From the NCBI GenBank assembly GCA_903813345.2, contig CAIIXF020000003.1, forward strand, positions 10,064,218 through 10,128,217: a stretch of DNA of 64,000 nt, given 5' to 3'. The notes beneath the pieces are model-generated. The model was not told the DNA's origin and made no database searches. It was given only the letters and a program-made list of their open reading frames with translations. Shown in pieces: positions 1 through 13,100 of this stretch; position 1 is the first letter of the stretch; every line of letters begins with the position of its first letter. Source of the stretch: Owenia fusiformis (taxonomy: Eukaryota; Annelida; Polychaeta; Sabellida; Oweniidae). The translations under genes were made by a program, and so were the position numbers.

Positions 1-1068
1 GGATGCACAACGTTGTTTTGTCTTGAACCGCCCCATCGTCTAGAAAGAAACTTAGTAAATTAGTTTTTTAGAAAGACAACATTAAGTTCACACTAATAGG
101 GGAGCCAGGGGCAAGATAGTACCTTAGTGTTCTCCATATACAATTACGTAATAGCTTATTCATTACTGCAATTTAAAGTTTAAAAATCAGACCATGTAGC
201 TTAGTCATTTAAATTGACACCACCCCGAACAAAGACTCAAATGCAATAAGGGAAACTGGGGGAAAATGGTCCCGTTGCATTTGTTTCCCAATTGTAACAA
301 CCTAATCATTAATCCATTGTCTACAAAAGAATAGTCTTCTTTCGAATCACCTTCCAACTTGGCACCTACACGACTTACTCGGAGCAAGAATAGTTTCAAA
401 ACTGGATCAAGACTACTAAATCACTAAAGGCCATCTTATCCCAGGTTCCCTTATGAACCAGGCGGCATATTTATTTTAAAAATATTTATTGAACTAGACT
501 AAAGGACCATTGGACTTCACGTTGCCCCTAGCTCCACGCACGCAAGGTAAGTTAAGATAAGGAATATGTTAACGTACAGCTGCATACAAATCACGTCGTC
601 AATTTACGGTAAAGTCCTTCATTAAAGTTCATAAGACTATAGCGTGAATTCCCAATGATAGAATTTTAATTCCCTCGAGGGAAATACATTTAAAACAATC
701 TTCTTTCTTATAGAGAAATAAAATAGCTTCCATACTTATTTTTGATATTTCCAAAGAATGATTAAAAATTACTGGATATTATTTTCCTCGATTTTTATAG
801 TATTTCAGAAGTGATCCGTGTATTTTTGACTTGGGTATTTTATTTTCAAAAGGCTATTCATTTACTTACTATTTTAACCACGCTAAACAAGCTTAGCTAA
901 TTGTATAGCAAGTTAAAGATCTAAACATACAAATATACATACGTACCTTAAAAAATGGAACAAACTCAAGATATACGTCTTTACGCCCGAGCTTTATTTT
1001 GAAAAATAACGGTTTTATACAATTTAAGTATGATACGGCAATCGCCGTATGGTGCCTAAAATGAAGTA
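1..1068. other. non-coding, AT-rich; possible small TIR element
   Basis: No credible exon is visible. Around 101-537 the ends GGAGCCAGGGGCAA (near 102-116) and, inverted, TTGCCCCTAGCTCC (near 522-536) could be the termini of a small inverted-repeat element. No clear target duplication was seen. On the minus strand an AATAAA (993-998) lies just past the stop codon of the gene ending at 1069 and could be its poly(A) signal. Confidence 0.35.
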
Positions 1069-2787
1069 TTATACGGCAATCGAGCTCAGCATCTCTACTG
1101 AGCTAGGGACACTCTGATTTTCTGACTGTTGATGACGACACAAAATCCACATCAGATCACTTCTAGAAGCATTAGCTAATGCCACCTCACTTTCCTCTGA
1201 GATTGTGAAGACATCAAACCCTTTAGGTGGTTCTGCTTTGTTAACTGCATAACATGGTGGTAATATGTCCTCTGTCAGTTTAACTGATCTCCTTGCATTA
1301 GGGTAGCGTTCCTTAGTTGGTTCAAGTGATGGAGGCTGAGCACTAGAATCAACAATTTCATCAACATGTTCATCTGACTGAGGTAGAAGGATTGGCACAC
1401 CACCTTGAGATTCTGAAGAAATATCACCACCATCATCATCCATTGGCTCCAGCTGACCTTGACTTTCACTAGACTCTGTATGTGCGTCAACCTCCATAGC
1501 TGTGTCTTGATGACAGTGAGGATTCACAGATTTCTGTTCTTGAATGACAATGCCATGGGTAGAATGTGTAGTTCCTGAACCACTGGGAGTCTGCTCATTG
1601 AGATCAAAATTATCGAAGCAATACATCAGAACTTGGTTTGACAAAATGGATATTGATGGTGGTAAGGATGACACTTGCTGTTTAATCTCTTCACATATTG
1701 CAGTCTCTATTTCTAGGACCTCTGTGTAACTGGTGCAGTAGCCATGATGATTCAGTAGTGTGATCAACTCTGCACTCCCTGTAAGATGATGAATAGCTAT
1801 CGCAAGCAAGTAATGTTTTGGCATTTTGAATGATCCATTTGTTGCACCATAGCAAATGTCTTGCCCTATGGTATGAGTCAAGCGTTTATATTTTGTATTG
1901 TTCATTTTTGTGTCATTGCCTGATAGAAGAAGTATAAGAAAATATTGCAACTCTGGTGGAATAGTGTGGAACATACTTGCTGATAATTCTGAAGCAGATG
2001 GTGGCCAGTTTGTTGGAGAGACGTTTTCACTAGCAGCAATTATCTTGTCTCTTAAATAATGTGCTGCTTTCTGCAGGCATCCATGTTCATTTGTCTGATT
2101 TACCATTGCAGCTGAGTCGGCAATATCTGATACAGTTAGACTTGAGCTATAAATCAAAATGTCTTTCTCATTTTTACCAGGCTGTAAAACTATTCTATTA
2201 CCATAATGAGACTGCAAGCGAGATTTCAATCTACTTCTGCGATAGTCCTTTTGATAATTCACGGGATCATTTTCTTGTTTATGGGTCTGATATTGTTTGT
2301 GAATGTTATTAAGAGAACCAACATTCTTCCTAAGCATAATGTCTTCGGATATCCTTTCACATATGTAGGTGAATGATGGGTCATTGGATTCCTCTGGTTC
2401 TTTTTCATCAAATTTGACATTTGTCCCTGTAGTTTTTTCAATTAAATCACCATAGTCATCTACCTCAGGTTTTCCAACAATTTTAGGTTCACAATATGAG
2501 CGCTTGCAAGCCTGATGGAAATGAGCCTCTCCAGCCAGAAGATCACGTCCGCCAATTTTGCGAATTAAGTTCCAATCCTCTCTTATATGCATAGCATGAT
2601 TAATTGTTGCTCTAGTTATTTTTGTAGTACATTGTGTAAGATATTCCTTCTTATTGTTTTTCAGATATTTAATAGTCTTATCACAAAAAATACATTTGGA
2701 ATCGGAAAACAGATATGTTGGCCTAGATGTCTCACCGCGAGCCTCTGATGCAGGTGCAACACGCTTTCTCAAGACTCGTTCACTCAT
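1069..2787 (-). CDS. expanded-family protein with N-terminal Cys/His module, possibly transposon-derived
   Basis: The frame is open to 2817, but a good acceptor (TTTCAG) lies between that ATG and the next one at 2787. I therefore start at 2787 (MSERVLRKRV), giving 572 residues in one coding exon, with a 5'UTR donor possible near 2940. Residues 32-99 hold a Cys/His module (C32-x2-C35, C53, H89, H91, C94, C99) containing the phrase RDLLAGEAHFHQACK. From general knowledge, this layout is typical of multi-copy uncharacterised metazoan proteins that are often linked to mobile elements. The middle is alpha-helical in character. Residues of about 400-500 are acidic and Ser/Gln-rich, and I see no catalytic motif. 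It lies on the same strand as ZC3H3, downstream of its last visible exon, so it may be nested in a ZC3H3 intron. Function is unknown. The call as a real or recent gene is good; the family assignment is moderate. Confidence 0.6.
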   Translation of the reverse strand: MSERVLRKRVAPASEARGETSRPTYLFSDSKCIFCDKTIKYLKNNKKEYLTQCTTKITRATINHAMHIREDWNLIRKIGGRDLLAGEAHFHQACKRSYCEPKIVGKPEVDDYGDLIEKTTGTNVKFDEKEPEESNDPSFTYICERISEDIMLRKNVGSLNNIHKQYQTHKQENDPVNYQKDYRRSRLKSRLQSHYGNRIVLQPGKNEKDILIYSSSLTVSDIADSAAMVNQTNEHGCLQKAAHYLRDKIIAASENVSPTNWPPSASELSASMFHTIPPELQYFLILLLSGNDTKMNNTKYKRLTHTIGQDICYGATNGSFKMPKHYLLAIAIHHLTGSAELITLLNHHGYCTSYTEVLEIETAICEEIKQQVSSLPPSISILSNQVLMYCFDNFDLNEQTPSGSGTTHSTHGIVIQEQKSVNPHCHQDTAMEVDAHTESSESQGQLEPMDDDGGDISSESQGGVPILLPQSDEHVDEIVDSSAQPPSLEPTKERYPNARRSVKLTEDILPPCYAVNKAEPPKGFDVFTISEESEVALANASRSDLMWILCRHQQSENQSVPSSVEMLSSIAV

Positions 2788-2817
2788 TGCTTCCCTGAAA
2801 TATATATTGTTTGACAT

Positions 2818-3927
2818 TTACTTTTTCAGTTTAATCTTAATTTCATGGTAAACTATTCTGAAAATTTATGTTTTAATGTATTTTCAATTTCTTCAGATGT
2901 AAGAGAATAATATGTCATAAATGTTATTAGTTCATTTTACCTGTTTTCAACTTAATCTTGTAACAAGTTCCATTTTCTGATTTTTCATTACATGTGCTTT
3001 TTTTTAAAACCTCAATTTTGAAGAGTCAGTCATGACAAACCCCATCTAAGTATACTAGATATAGTACCTCTTTAGACCTTTTACTCTGTGTATTGTGTAT
3101 GTAATGATGCAAGACAAATATTCCTGAAATGATGAAATCTGCTGTCTTCACGATTTAACATGGAACATGTGCGAAAAATTAATAGTTATATGTGGTCACC
3201 AGAGCAACAGATACAAATATTACATTAATCCTGACCATGGATCTCATTAATATGCATTTAGCTTTCCAGTATAATATAAGAAAAGATTCAACTTGAAATA
3301 TTGAAGATATCTATGTTTTTGACATTACAGACAAGAAAAGCACATATGGATCCTGAATAGGGGTATGCATATTAAAAAAATCATGTAAAATATAAGAAAC
3401 ATCCCAAAAATTTACTTTTCCCCTAGATTTGTACCATACACATCTGGGAAGTTTTTAAGCATATTTAGACTGATCAATCAATCTCTTACAACAAGATAAG
3501 TTCAGTTTACTGCAATCCAAATGTACGAAAATCGCCCTTTTTCAGTCATTTTTATAATTCAATGAGTGGTTACCATGGCAACAAGTAGAGCTTTCACACT
3601 CATATTTTGCATGATACATGTCTATTATACAATGTATGTTCCCATGAACTTTCAATAGAATTGCTCGAAGTATAATGGTGAAATGGCTGCATTTGTATAC
3701 ATACCCCTCTTTTGGTTTTTCAGGGGGGGGGTAAAATGGAACAGCCGCTTAACGCTGAAAAATTGGAAACTGAAAATTCATGAATAAATGTAGTTTTAGG
3801 TGGCCTAAATGATTATACCAATTAAAATTTTTAGACTTCATCGCACGAAAAACACCTATCACCCATTCCACTATACAGTGGTGGTAATGCACATGAACTG
3901 TGGCAAGGACAGTGAATATTTGCTTAC
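2818..3927. other. non-coding stretch between the 572-residue gene and ZC3H3 exon 9
   Basis: I searched the minus strand here for the expected continuation of ZC3H3 zinc finger 4 (Cys-Lys-rich-His) and found none. A possible minus-strand donor near 2940 (AAAACAG|GTAAAA) could end a 5'UTR exon of the downstream gene. A G-run lies at about 3723-3732. Confidence 0.4.
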
Positions 3928-4123
3928 CTTGTCCGCAAGCCGACAATATCCCTTGATAAAATCTTGGCAGATTTTAGCCTCTTTTCCAACATTAACATGT
4001 AGATATGGACATGAGTCTTTCGTGCAAACTCCCCGCAGGAAGTAAGCACACACTGGCATTTTCTCCATGGCAACCGTATGGGAAAATGGACAGTTGTCAA
4101 CCTGGCATGTCCCCCGAAGAAAC
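3928..4123 (-). CDS. ZC3H3: ZC3H3 exon 9, CCCH fingers 2, 3 and half of 4
   Basis: Acceptor TTATTTCAG at 4124 and following; donor GACAAG|GTAAGC at 3928/3927. Fingers 2 and 3 both have C-x7-C-x4-C-x3-H spacing. In the human protein finger 2 has two more residues in its middle loop. Finger 4 starts (CQDFIKGYCRLADK) and is interrupted by the intron in phase 0. Confidence 0.88.
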
Positions 4124-7100
4124 CTGAAATAACACTACTCCTTTATTTCCTGACATTATTCAATTTAAAATACAATTTATCAGCCACTATACGGAATAAC
4201 ACTAAACCTTTTTCAAGAGTCACCTTGCTACATGTAAAGTTACATGTATCAAAGTATAAACCAAGTTGTATTGACTTGCATAACAAAAACACTTTTGTAA
4301 GGAAATTAAAACTTTTGGCAAGTATGGAAGATGTACCATATGCACAGGTTTTACTGTACAGGCAATATTGCAATAAGGGGTCTTGTCCAGATATTAAAAT
4401 TATAACAGAATAATGAACATAATTGTAGAATAGTGAAGTTTGGGGTAATTTATGATTATATTTGTGAAAATATTAACTTTTGAAAAGTCTATGTGAAAAG
4501 CAAAATGGATGCTTTAAAAGTTTGCTATGTGGGAAAAATAGGAGGCCCTGATATTGAAAGTTTCTGCTTGGAGTTGTAATAGTGGACACCGTATCCATTA
4601 CAGGGAAGACAAACCTTGTGCACACTGCTATTCTCTTTGGATCATGTACAAATGGACACTTCTCTCCCCTATTACAACGCCCAAAACGATTGTAGAAAAT
4701 ACAGAATCTTTCATTTCTCCGGTCCTGCTTGAACTTGCTCACTGTTGCGATACTTTTATGTAAAACACGGCTGAAAAAAGAAAATATAAAAAATCAAACT
4801 CAAACATTTAATTTAAAAAAAAGAATGTTCAATATTCATGAGTCAAGAAAAAGCAAAAATGAAAAAGTTGTTTCAATACAGGTAAAACACCATACAAAGT
4901 GTCTCAAAGATATTTTTAATGTTCACAGGTAGAAGGTGCTTAAAGGGATATTCCTTGCTAGACCATTTCTCTTCTGTAACGGTAGCTATAACCATACATA
5001 CAAGACATGGGAAATGCTTTGATATGGTCAACTTTGATCATTTAAAAATGTAGTACTCATTTTCCAAATGGCTGCAATTAAGAGTTCACACATGAAGTAA
5101 TGTCATTGACAATAAACTTTTATAAACTTGTCCATAAAGCTAATCCATGACCATCCCCCATCCCACGCAACATAACCTTTAATATAAAAAACAGACTCTG
5201 AATATAAGATTTTATAGGCATTATTTACAAGTCTACATGCAATAACAGAGTTCTCACCAGGAAATTTTTAGACACCACGAGAATCTTTGGAGTCTAAAAG
5301 CCTGGTGAGAACCCTGATTAAATAATAAAGCATCTATCATAGTTAAAGGGCAGTGTGATTTGCTGAATATGATTCAGGATACTTCTGACTTAGCCTGACT
5401 TACTTTGCTAATTTGTGTCTAGCAGAAGGGGTCTTCACTAGAGTCCCAGGAGTCGATTGTGTGTACGAGGAGCCTCCAATGTTGATTCTTGATATTCTTC
5501 CATTATCACTCTGGACTGAAAATAAAATGTAAATCGCTATAATTTACATGGAGATAGTCACCCCCTTTAACTCCCATATGTGTTAAACAAGTTGAATACA
5601 AACACTTGCCGAAATATGTAGAATTGGCCAAAAAGTTTACCAAGACTGATTGTTTTTGAGTATAACTTGAAATTCAAGGCACTCCCTATTTGAGCCAATC
5701 CCTGAGAAGGAAACTCAGAGGAAAGAAAAACTGTGTATTCTGGCATATGAGGTGGAGAAGCTAGCCTTTAAGTGCAATTAAAACTATCAGGGTTTCACTA
5801 GAATTTCTCACAACAAGATAAAAAAATGAAAACAACAGGCCAATTTAATGGAAATCATAAATTGAACATGGAAACGTTGAAAAGTCCCTAAAAAAACAAC
5901 AGGTGATTTTGTGAAAACAACCCGTGAATACCGCCTTTTTTTGCTTTTTTTAGATGTACATGTAGATACCCCTTGGAAAAATCCTGGTGATGTTCCTACT
6001 CTTCATTTGGAATCACAGATTGTTTGAAAAAAGGAGATGTGATGAGAATTTAACTATTGTACCTCAAATTGGCTATAATGTCTTTTAAACCAGGCTCACA
6101 TGATATTAATAAATACAGTAGTACAAACACACAGTGTATACCTGATTGGTTTTTAGGCTTCAACTTCTTCAATGATTTTCCCGAAGAATCAATGCGGTAC
6201 CTGCTTCCATGTATAGATATCGAACCTGACAAAGTCCTCTTTCTAGACCCTGTAGAATAAATAAGGGTATTGTTATCTCATTATCATGTTTCTCAGTCTG
6301 TGATTGGTTGAACATGTATCACATGACAAAATCAATTTTCCCAACCTTTTTAAATTTTTCTATTTTGAAAAAATAAAGGTTGTGGTAAGAAAAAAATTGA
6401 TTTAGTGATTTTTATAATCCAACCTGATCAACATGTTTGAGAATGATCTGTGTTATTTTCCTGTAATCTTACTATTCTTTTGGGCTTAAACAAATCTTGT
6501 TTTGAAAAAGTAAATATTTCCTACACTACATTTTTTAAAATCCCTCCTCCAGATAAAGAGCTTTAATATAGTTCATGTGCATGTTCTTGTGAATTTTGCC
6601 AAGGTAGATTTAGTTTTTGAAAAATGCTGGGTTCTGGCTCAAATTTGACATTTTTGCCCAAAATCACTTGAAAAGTGCTTAAAATAGTGACAAACTGCAT
6701 GATTTTGAAAGAAACACACCCTGGCTAAATGTCTCAGGCCTAGTTCTGAAAAGCGAACATTTCCTATCACCCTCTGATTTTTTATCCCTACTCAATATTT
6801 TGAGGAAAAATGCAAGCCCTCTGTGTACAAATATGGACCCATATTTGAAAATGAGACTTATTTAAGAAAAAAACAAGTCCCATGTTAAGGATAACTTTGT
6901 CCAAATAAAGCCAGTTTTTTTAGGGTGGGGCTTGACTTACCTGGCCTAATAGAAGAGTTATAGACTTTATCTTTAGAAGTCTGTCTCGATAACTTGCAAG
7001 CTGATCTCCTGAAAATATTGTTCATAATAACAAAATAGAAATTACAAAATTATATATTTTACAGTTCACTTTTATAAACATGTAAAATGTTAATCAATGC

Positions 7101-10100
7101 TCATGGATTTTTGAGACATACCAGTGCTGTACTCTGTAGAAAATCGTCATGCAATATGGGCATTAGAAGGGAGGGGATTTGTGTTACTTTTCACTGAGAT
7201 TTTTTCTGAATGTGTATGCAAAAGTGCCAAAGGGAAAGGACCAAATATTGTGACAGAACACAGCAAGAAAAAGAAAACATCTAAGAGCACACCAGTCATA
7301 AGGAAAACAAACCCACACTATCCCACATCATATCCACCGTGAAAAGAAACAATGTCTAAAACCCCCTTCCCCTAAGACAGAGATTCAAAGGGAAGACATC
7401 TGGTCAAAGAGGTGGAGAAGCTAGGCTTAAAGCTGCATGACCAGTTCCATATGATTGCAACTAAAAATTCGAAAGACCTGGGCCATCATGCTAAAAAACT
7501 GTCTGCACTCTGCCAAAGGATGATATGTTGAACTTCAAAAAATGGTTAAGATATGCACTTCTAACCCATTCCATTTATGTAACAATCATTATTTTTTCCA
7601 TTTTTCTTCTAAATTAACCATAGTGGGCCTATAAGAAATCAATTTATTATAGAAAACTGCAAAAATTTCTATCTGAATTTTTATTGTTAGCCATTTTAGA
7701 TACCATTGATTTGTCCATCTGTTTTTCAGACAGACACAATAGCACATTTCAAAACCTTGGTCAATAGAATTCCCGTTTTAAAATATTTTGGTTCCTTTTC
7801 AATATAGAAGTCCCTCCTGTGAGTGCGGGTTCAAAACACAAAGCTTGCCTATTTTCAAAATGGCCATCATTTAGTCACTGAAAATTCATTTTTGGACCAT
7901 TCAGTAGCTTTATAAATAATTTCAAGTTTCCTGCCTTGTATAAAAAAATTTCACTGTAAACAATAGTTTAATGAGATCATTTTGTAAAAAGAAATTGGCA
8001 AAAATCTATATCTGCTTCTTCATTGTCGGACATTTTAGACATCATTTACTTTTTCGACTTTGAGCAACACCATGTGAGCCTAGTACCCACAGTATGATTT
8101 ATTTAAATTACAATCTTACCACGAGACATGCTAGCAATGCATAATGAGCCAAAAAGGTATGGTTGAGACATATTGAAAATATAATATAAATTTAATGCAT
8201 AATAGATTGTGAATAAAAATTGCACCTACAATAAGTCAAAGACATTTAGCGCATGTGTGACCCAGTTGTGACCCGATGTGACCAATGGATTAATTTTAAT
8301 GAAAAAAACTGCAGTATTGACGTCAATCCTCTTGGGGTGTACTGAAATAATATTATTAGATATGCTAAACCAATTGTTGAAACCACGGAAACCATCATGT
8401 ATTAATTAGACAAGGACAATAGGCTTAGAAATCAGAATGCCTCATAAGAGCCAATTACTCACTGGTCAAGCGGACCAGTCGGTACCTTAAAACAACTGGT
8501 CTGTTTCAAATCTTACTGGTCAAGCTTGACCAGTACTTTTTCAAAACGAACTGGTCCGCTGCAATATATACTGGCCCATATATAATGACTTATTTTTCAA
8601 AATAAGACAAACTCGGACATTGGGTGCTATTTACAGTGCATATGGTGTTCGATAAATTGTTGATCAAATAAAATTGAAAGTGAATTATTTTTCATACCTA
8701 GTTTATCATCGTAACCCCCTTAAAATGTTAGATCGACTGGATTTTCATGTATGTATTTGGTATCTAAGATCATACAATCAAGTTCAAATCTAGAGAATGT
8801 AACCTCTCAACTCAGGGGAGTATATTGAACATACTTGGTGAGAACTCAGATAGATCGTCAGCCATGCGTAAACCTACTGTGCATTGCTTCTGCACATCGA
8901 GAATCAGGGAGCCGCTCGTGATCAAGAAAGTAATCTACTTGTGATCTTATTAATGCAGAATGAAGCCTTCGGTTCTTAGATAATTCAATGCAAGGTTTTA
9001 TAAGATAATATAAGAGAAATATCTGATCGCTTATACCAGTATGAACCTATGAAGCATTGATCAAATTCAGTTTTGCATTTTTGATACGCCCCGGGGACTT
9101 CATCGGAGAAAAGGCAAGAAAGTATGTCAAATTTGATTGGCCTCATTTCTCTTAAGTGATTTAACATTCAACGAAAATACTGGTTCTTAACTGACCCGGA
9201 AATAAGATGACAAAAACTTCGAAATATGAATTTATTTTCATGAAACCGGGCAGAAATGTTGCAAAAGTAGCAAGTGCGTCTATGTAAATTGTGTCATCTA
9301 AGCCATTAGGAACTGGTTTGTTACGATATGTACTCTATGTTGACCAAGAGGTGGACTGGTCAACCGGGCTGGTGACTTTTGAAAGTGAACTGGTCCGTAT
9401 CAAAAGTAACTGGTCCCGGGCGCTCGGGCCGACGCTTATGATGCACCCTGTTAGAAATTCTTAACTTAATAACTCCTTTGTTAAATGGCATTAGGGTTTG
9501 GAGCCTGCATTCAAGAGTACTTAAATATATAAATGATTAGCTTGGACCTAAGTCAACTCAGACCTTAGTTAACCGAAACCTTAAAAAGCAACTCGTATCA
9601 TATCTAAAATATTATATAACACAGAAAAAATTAATCACTCCTTATGTTTTATCTCGATCTTCATTCGAATCGGTGAACAAAATATAAGGTAGAATGAAGT
9701 TATAAATATTAAGGAAAATGTGATGCATGAAGTAACTAGACAACAGCAACGCCAAAGCGTAGCAAATCCCATCGAACAGCCATGGCTGGCATTTTGACAA
9801 ACAAAGTATATAGCAAAAAATGGCAGCCATTTTTCAAAATGGCCGCCTTCTACCAAAAGTGTCATTAGACAGTGTGCCATGCTTTTAGTATTCATATACC
9901 ATATATGAACAAAATGGCTCAACTACTTTTCAATTTATAGTAAAATACGTTAAAATGGCAACCATTTTTCAAAATGGCCACCTTCTACCAAAAGTGTCAT
10001 TAGACACTGTGCTGTGCTTATAGTATTCACATACCAAATATAAACAAAATCGCTCCACTATTTTTCAAGTTATAGTAAAATACGTTAAAATGGTGGCCAT

Positions 10101-13100
10101 TTTTCAAAATGACCGCCTTCTACCAAAAATGTCATTAGACAGTGTGCCATGCTTATAGTATTCACATACCAAATATGAACAAAATCGCTTCACTACTTTT
10201 CGAGTTATAGTAAAATATGTTAAAATGGCGGCCATATTTCAAAATGGCCACCTTCTACCAAAAATGTCATAGGACAGTGTGTCATGCTTATAGTATTCAC
10301 ATACCAAATATGAACAAAATCGCTCCATTACTTTTCAAGTAAAATATGTTAAAATGGCGGCCATTTTTGAAATGGTCGCCTTCTACCAAAAGTGTCTTTA
10401 GACAGTGTGCAATGCTTATAGTATTCACATACCAAATATGAACAAAATCGCTCCACTACTTTTCGAGTTACAGCAAAAATCATAAAATAACGAGTAAAGG
10501 CCACCATTTTTCAAGATTTTGAAATGAGTGGCCATTTTGAAAATCGGAACTTCCCTATATCCCTCCGAACTTCGTTCGATGGGATAACAAGCATAGTAAA
10601 ACCTGTATAACTGAAAACCTCTCAATGTGAATACTTTTTGTGGATCAAGTTTATTTTAACAAAATGTGAACACCCAATCTGAACACTTTTAGGTCATCCA
10701 AATGTTGTTTGGATAAGACAGGTTTCACTGTACTGTATGAGGGTTGTCCCATAAGTCTTGAAATATTTATTCTAATTCATAGAATATTTGAGATACAATG
10801 ATAAAAATTTGGCATAGAATACTGTCATGAGACAATATTGTGCATGTTGCCACATGAGAATTTTGGCTTCAAATGATAGAAACAATTTTCTGATAAACAA
10901 TACCTGTACACTGTTCCACTGATCATAACTAAAGATGGCTGGCTGGAGCTGGCAGTTTGCTTAGACACTTTTCCCCCTTGGGAATGCTTTCTTCTGTCTA
11001 TTCGCATTCTAAAATAAATAAAAATAAAAAATGTAATGTTGATATTATTAATTGAACTATCATGGGCAGATTGAGAATTCTGACCAAAATGTTCAGATTA
11101 AGGTAGCATTAGTGAATTCAACTGCCGGCTGATGGATTAACTTAATTCTTATGGCAAACTCATTTGAAAGGTACTATATATACATATACCATTATTCCAT
11201 TCAAAATTAGGTAGCACTACTAGGTTAAACCATCAGCCGTCAGCAGGCAGTTTAATATGCAAATTTCTTCTTCGATCTCTCTTTTATTTTCAAGTGATAC
11301 TTACTGTTCATTACTACAAAAGTGAGTCTTGTTAATGAAAAGCACTTAGATTTTAAATACCCCTCCTTCTGATCAAGGCCCTTAATACAAAGGGTGTCTA
11401 TAAAATCTCTTCACACTTTACAGACTTTGTATTGTAATTGAAAAGGGACTTTATGGACACCCTGTAGTATATGTTTCTTTAAGCAGTGGTCCTTTGACTC
11501 TGATTTCTTCAAAACGAAGAAAAGGAGCTTGGTCAATTTAAATTTTAAGTGATACAAATATATGATAAGTTATTGAATGATTTGAAGTGCAATACAGGAT
11601 TCTGCTCAAGAAATTCTGTATTGGAACAAGACGAAGTCGAGTGCCAATACAGAAAATCGATATTCGTCTCGTTCCAATACAGAATTTCACGAGCAGAATA
11701 TATCCTGTATTGCACTTCAAATCATTCAATAAAGTTTTTATCATGTTATCCTCTGTATTGCTACTGAGATTGTCCCCTCCGTACCAATATTTTCTGTATT
11801 GCGACGGAGATGATCAACGGGGACAATCTCAGTGGCAATACAGATTGGTACAGCACAAGAACTGACCAATCAGAGGGCTTCATTGTACAGATCATATGAT
11901 GAATGTACTTACTTGCAAGAATCTTGCTTCTCATGAGCTTTGACGAACTTGAACTTATTCTTGCTTTTATTAGTAACTTTCCTCCCTAGAATTGCATTCA
12001 AAGAGGGACCCTCATCTAAATCAAAAAGATGAAATATTCATTAACAATTCCAGAGATACAGTACAGGGTGTCAATAAAGTCTATTCATGTTTGCAATACA
12101 AAGTCTGTGTGGAATATAGAGACTTTTATAGACACCCTGTATAATCATATATTTAAGAGATTAGCAAGGAGTAAAGTTTATATGAAGATTAAAATATACC
12201 TCACATGTATGTATAGTGGGGTTTTCCCCATATTAGTTGATAGTTTTTAGAATTTAATTTATTCTTGAATAAACTTTTTTTAACTTTTCGAGAAACCTCA
12301 TTTATACCCTGTACTGTTTATTAGATAAGGGACAATATGAAGTTTCAGGCCCTGATGCATGAGTTTCGGTTATTCGAACATGACTGTATTCACACCTTCT
12401 ATAAACTCTGAACAAAGTCAAAGAACAAAACCCCTAGTAATATGAGTAATTTGTGATGTTATAACAGTGGGTCATAGTATTGGCGGACCATAATGAATAT
12501 TCAAAACATTTTGGTGAGTTTTCATGTTCGAATCATAATATGGACCTCAGAGCAGGTGTCATAGTATTCGTCAATATAACACCTGCTCTTGGGTCTATAT
12601 TTCTTAATTTTTTTCTTTTAGAAATGTACCTCCTTCACAATTTACCTGAAGGGTATTACTGTACCTAAAATTATTAACTAATTATACAATTTTCTCACCT
12701 TCTTTATTTCTTTGAAGAGAGTACTTAGACACCCAAGTTTTGTCCAGTTTCTTCTTAAATTTCTTTGAATTTCGTCCATCTTTACCTTTCGTCCTCTTAA
12801 ATCTACTACAACTCATTTCATGTTTTGTTGTCTCCATTGTATTTTTACTTGTCCGTATTTGGTTCTTGCCTTTCCTTATTGTGTGTTGGATTGTCCTTGG
12901 GGTATATGGTGATTTCACGATGTCAGCATCATTTCTGTTTAGTTTGTAGGGGTTAGTTTTTTGTTGTAGTCTTTTGACACGAGATGACTGTTTTTGTTGA
13001 GATTTTCTTTTGAGTTTTTCAATGACTGATTCTGAAGAATGAGATCCTATATTGTCAAAATTTTCAGCTCCTTTTTGATATTTTCTGATAAGTTTATTTG

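Noticed and set aside
9635-9922. Overlapping minus-strand frames of 62 and 95 residues beside the 135-bp repeat
   Set aside because: They extend into the tandem repeat, are not preserved in other units and have no recognisable domain.
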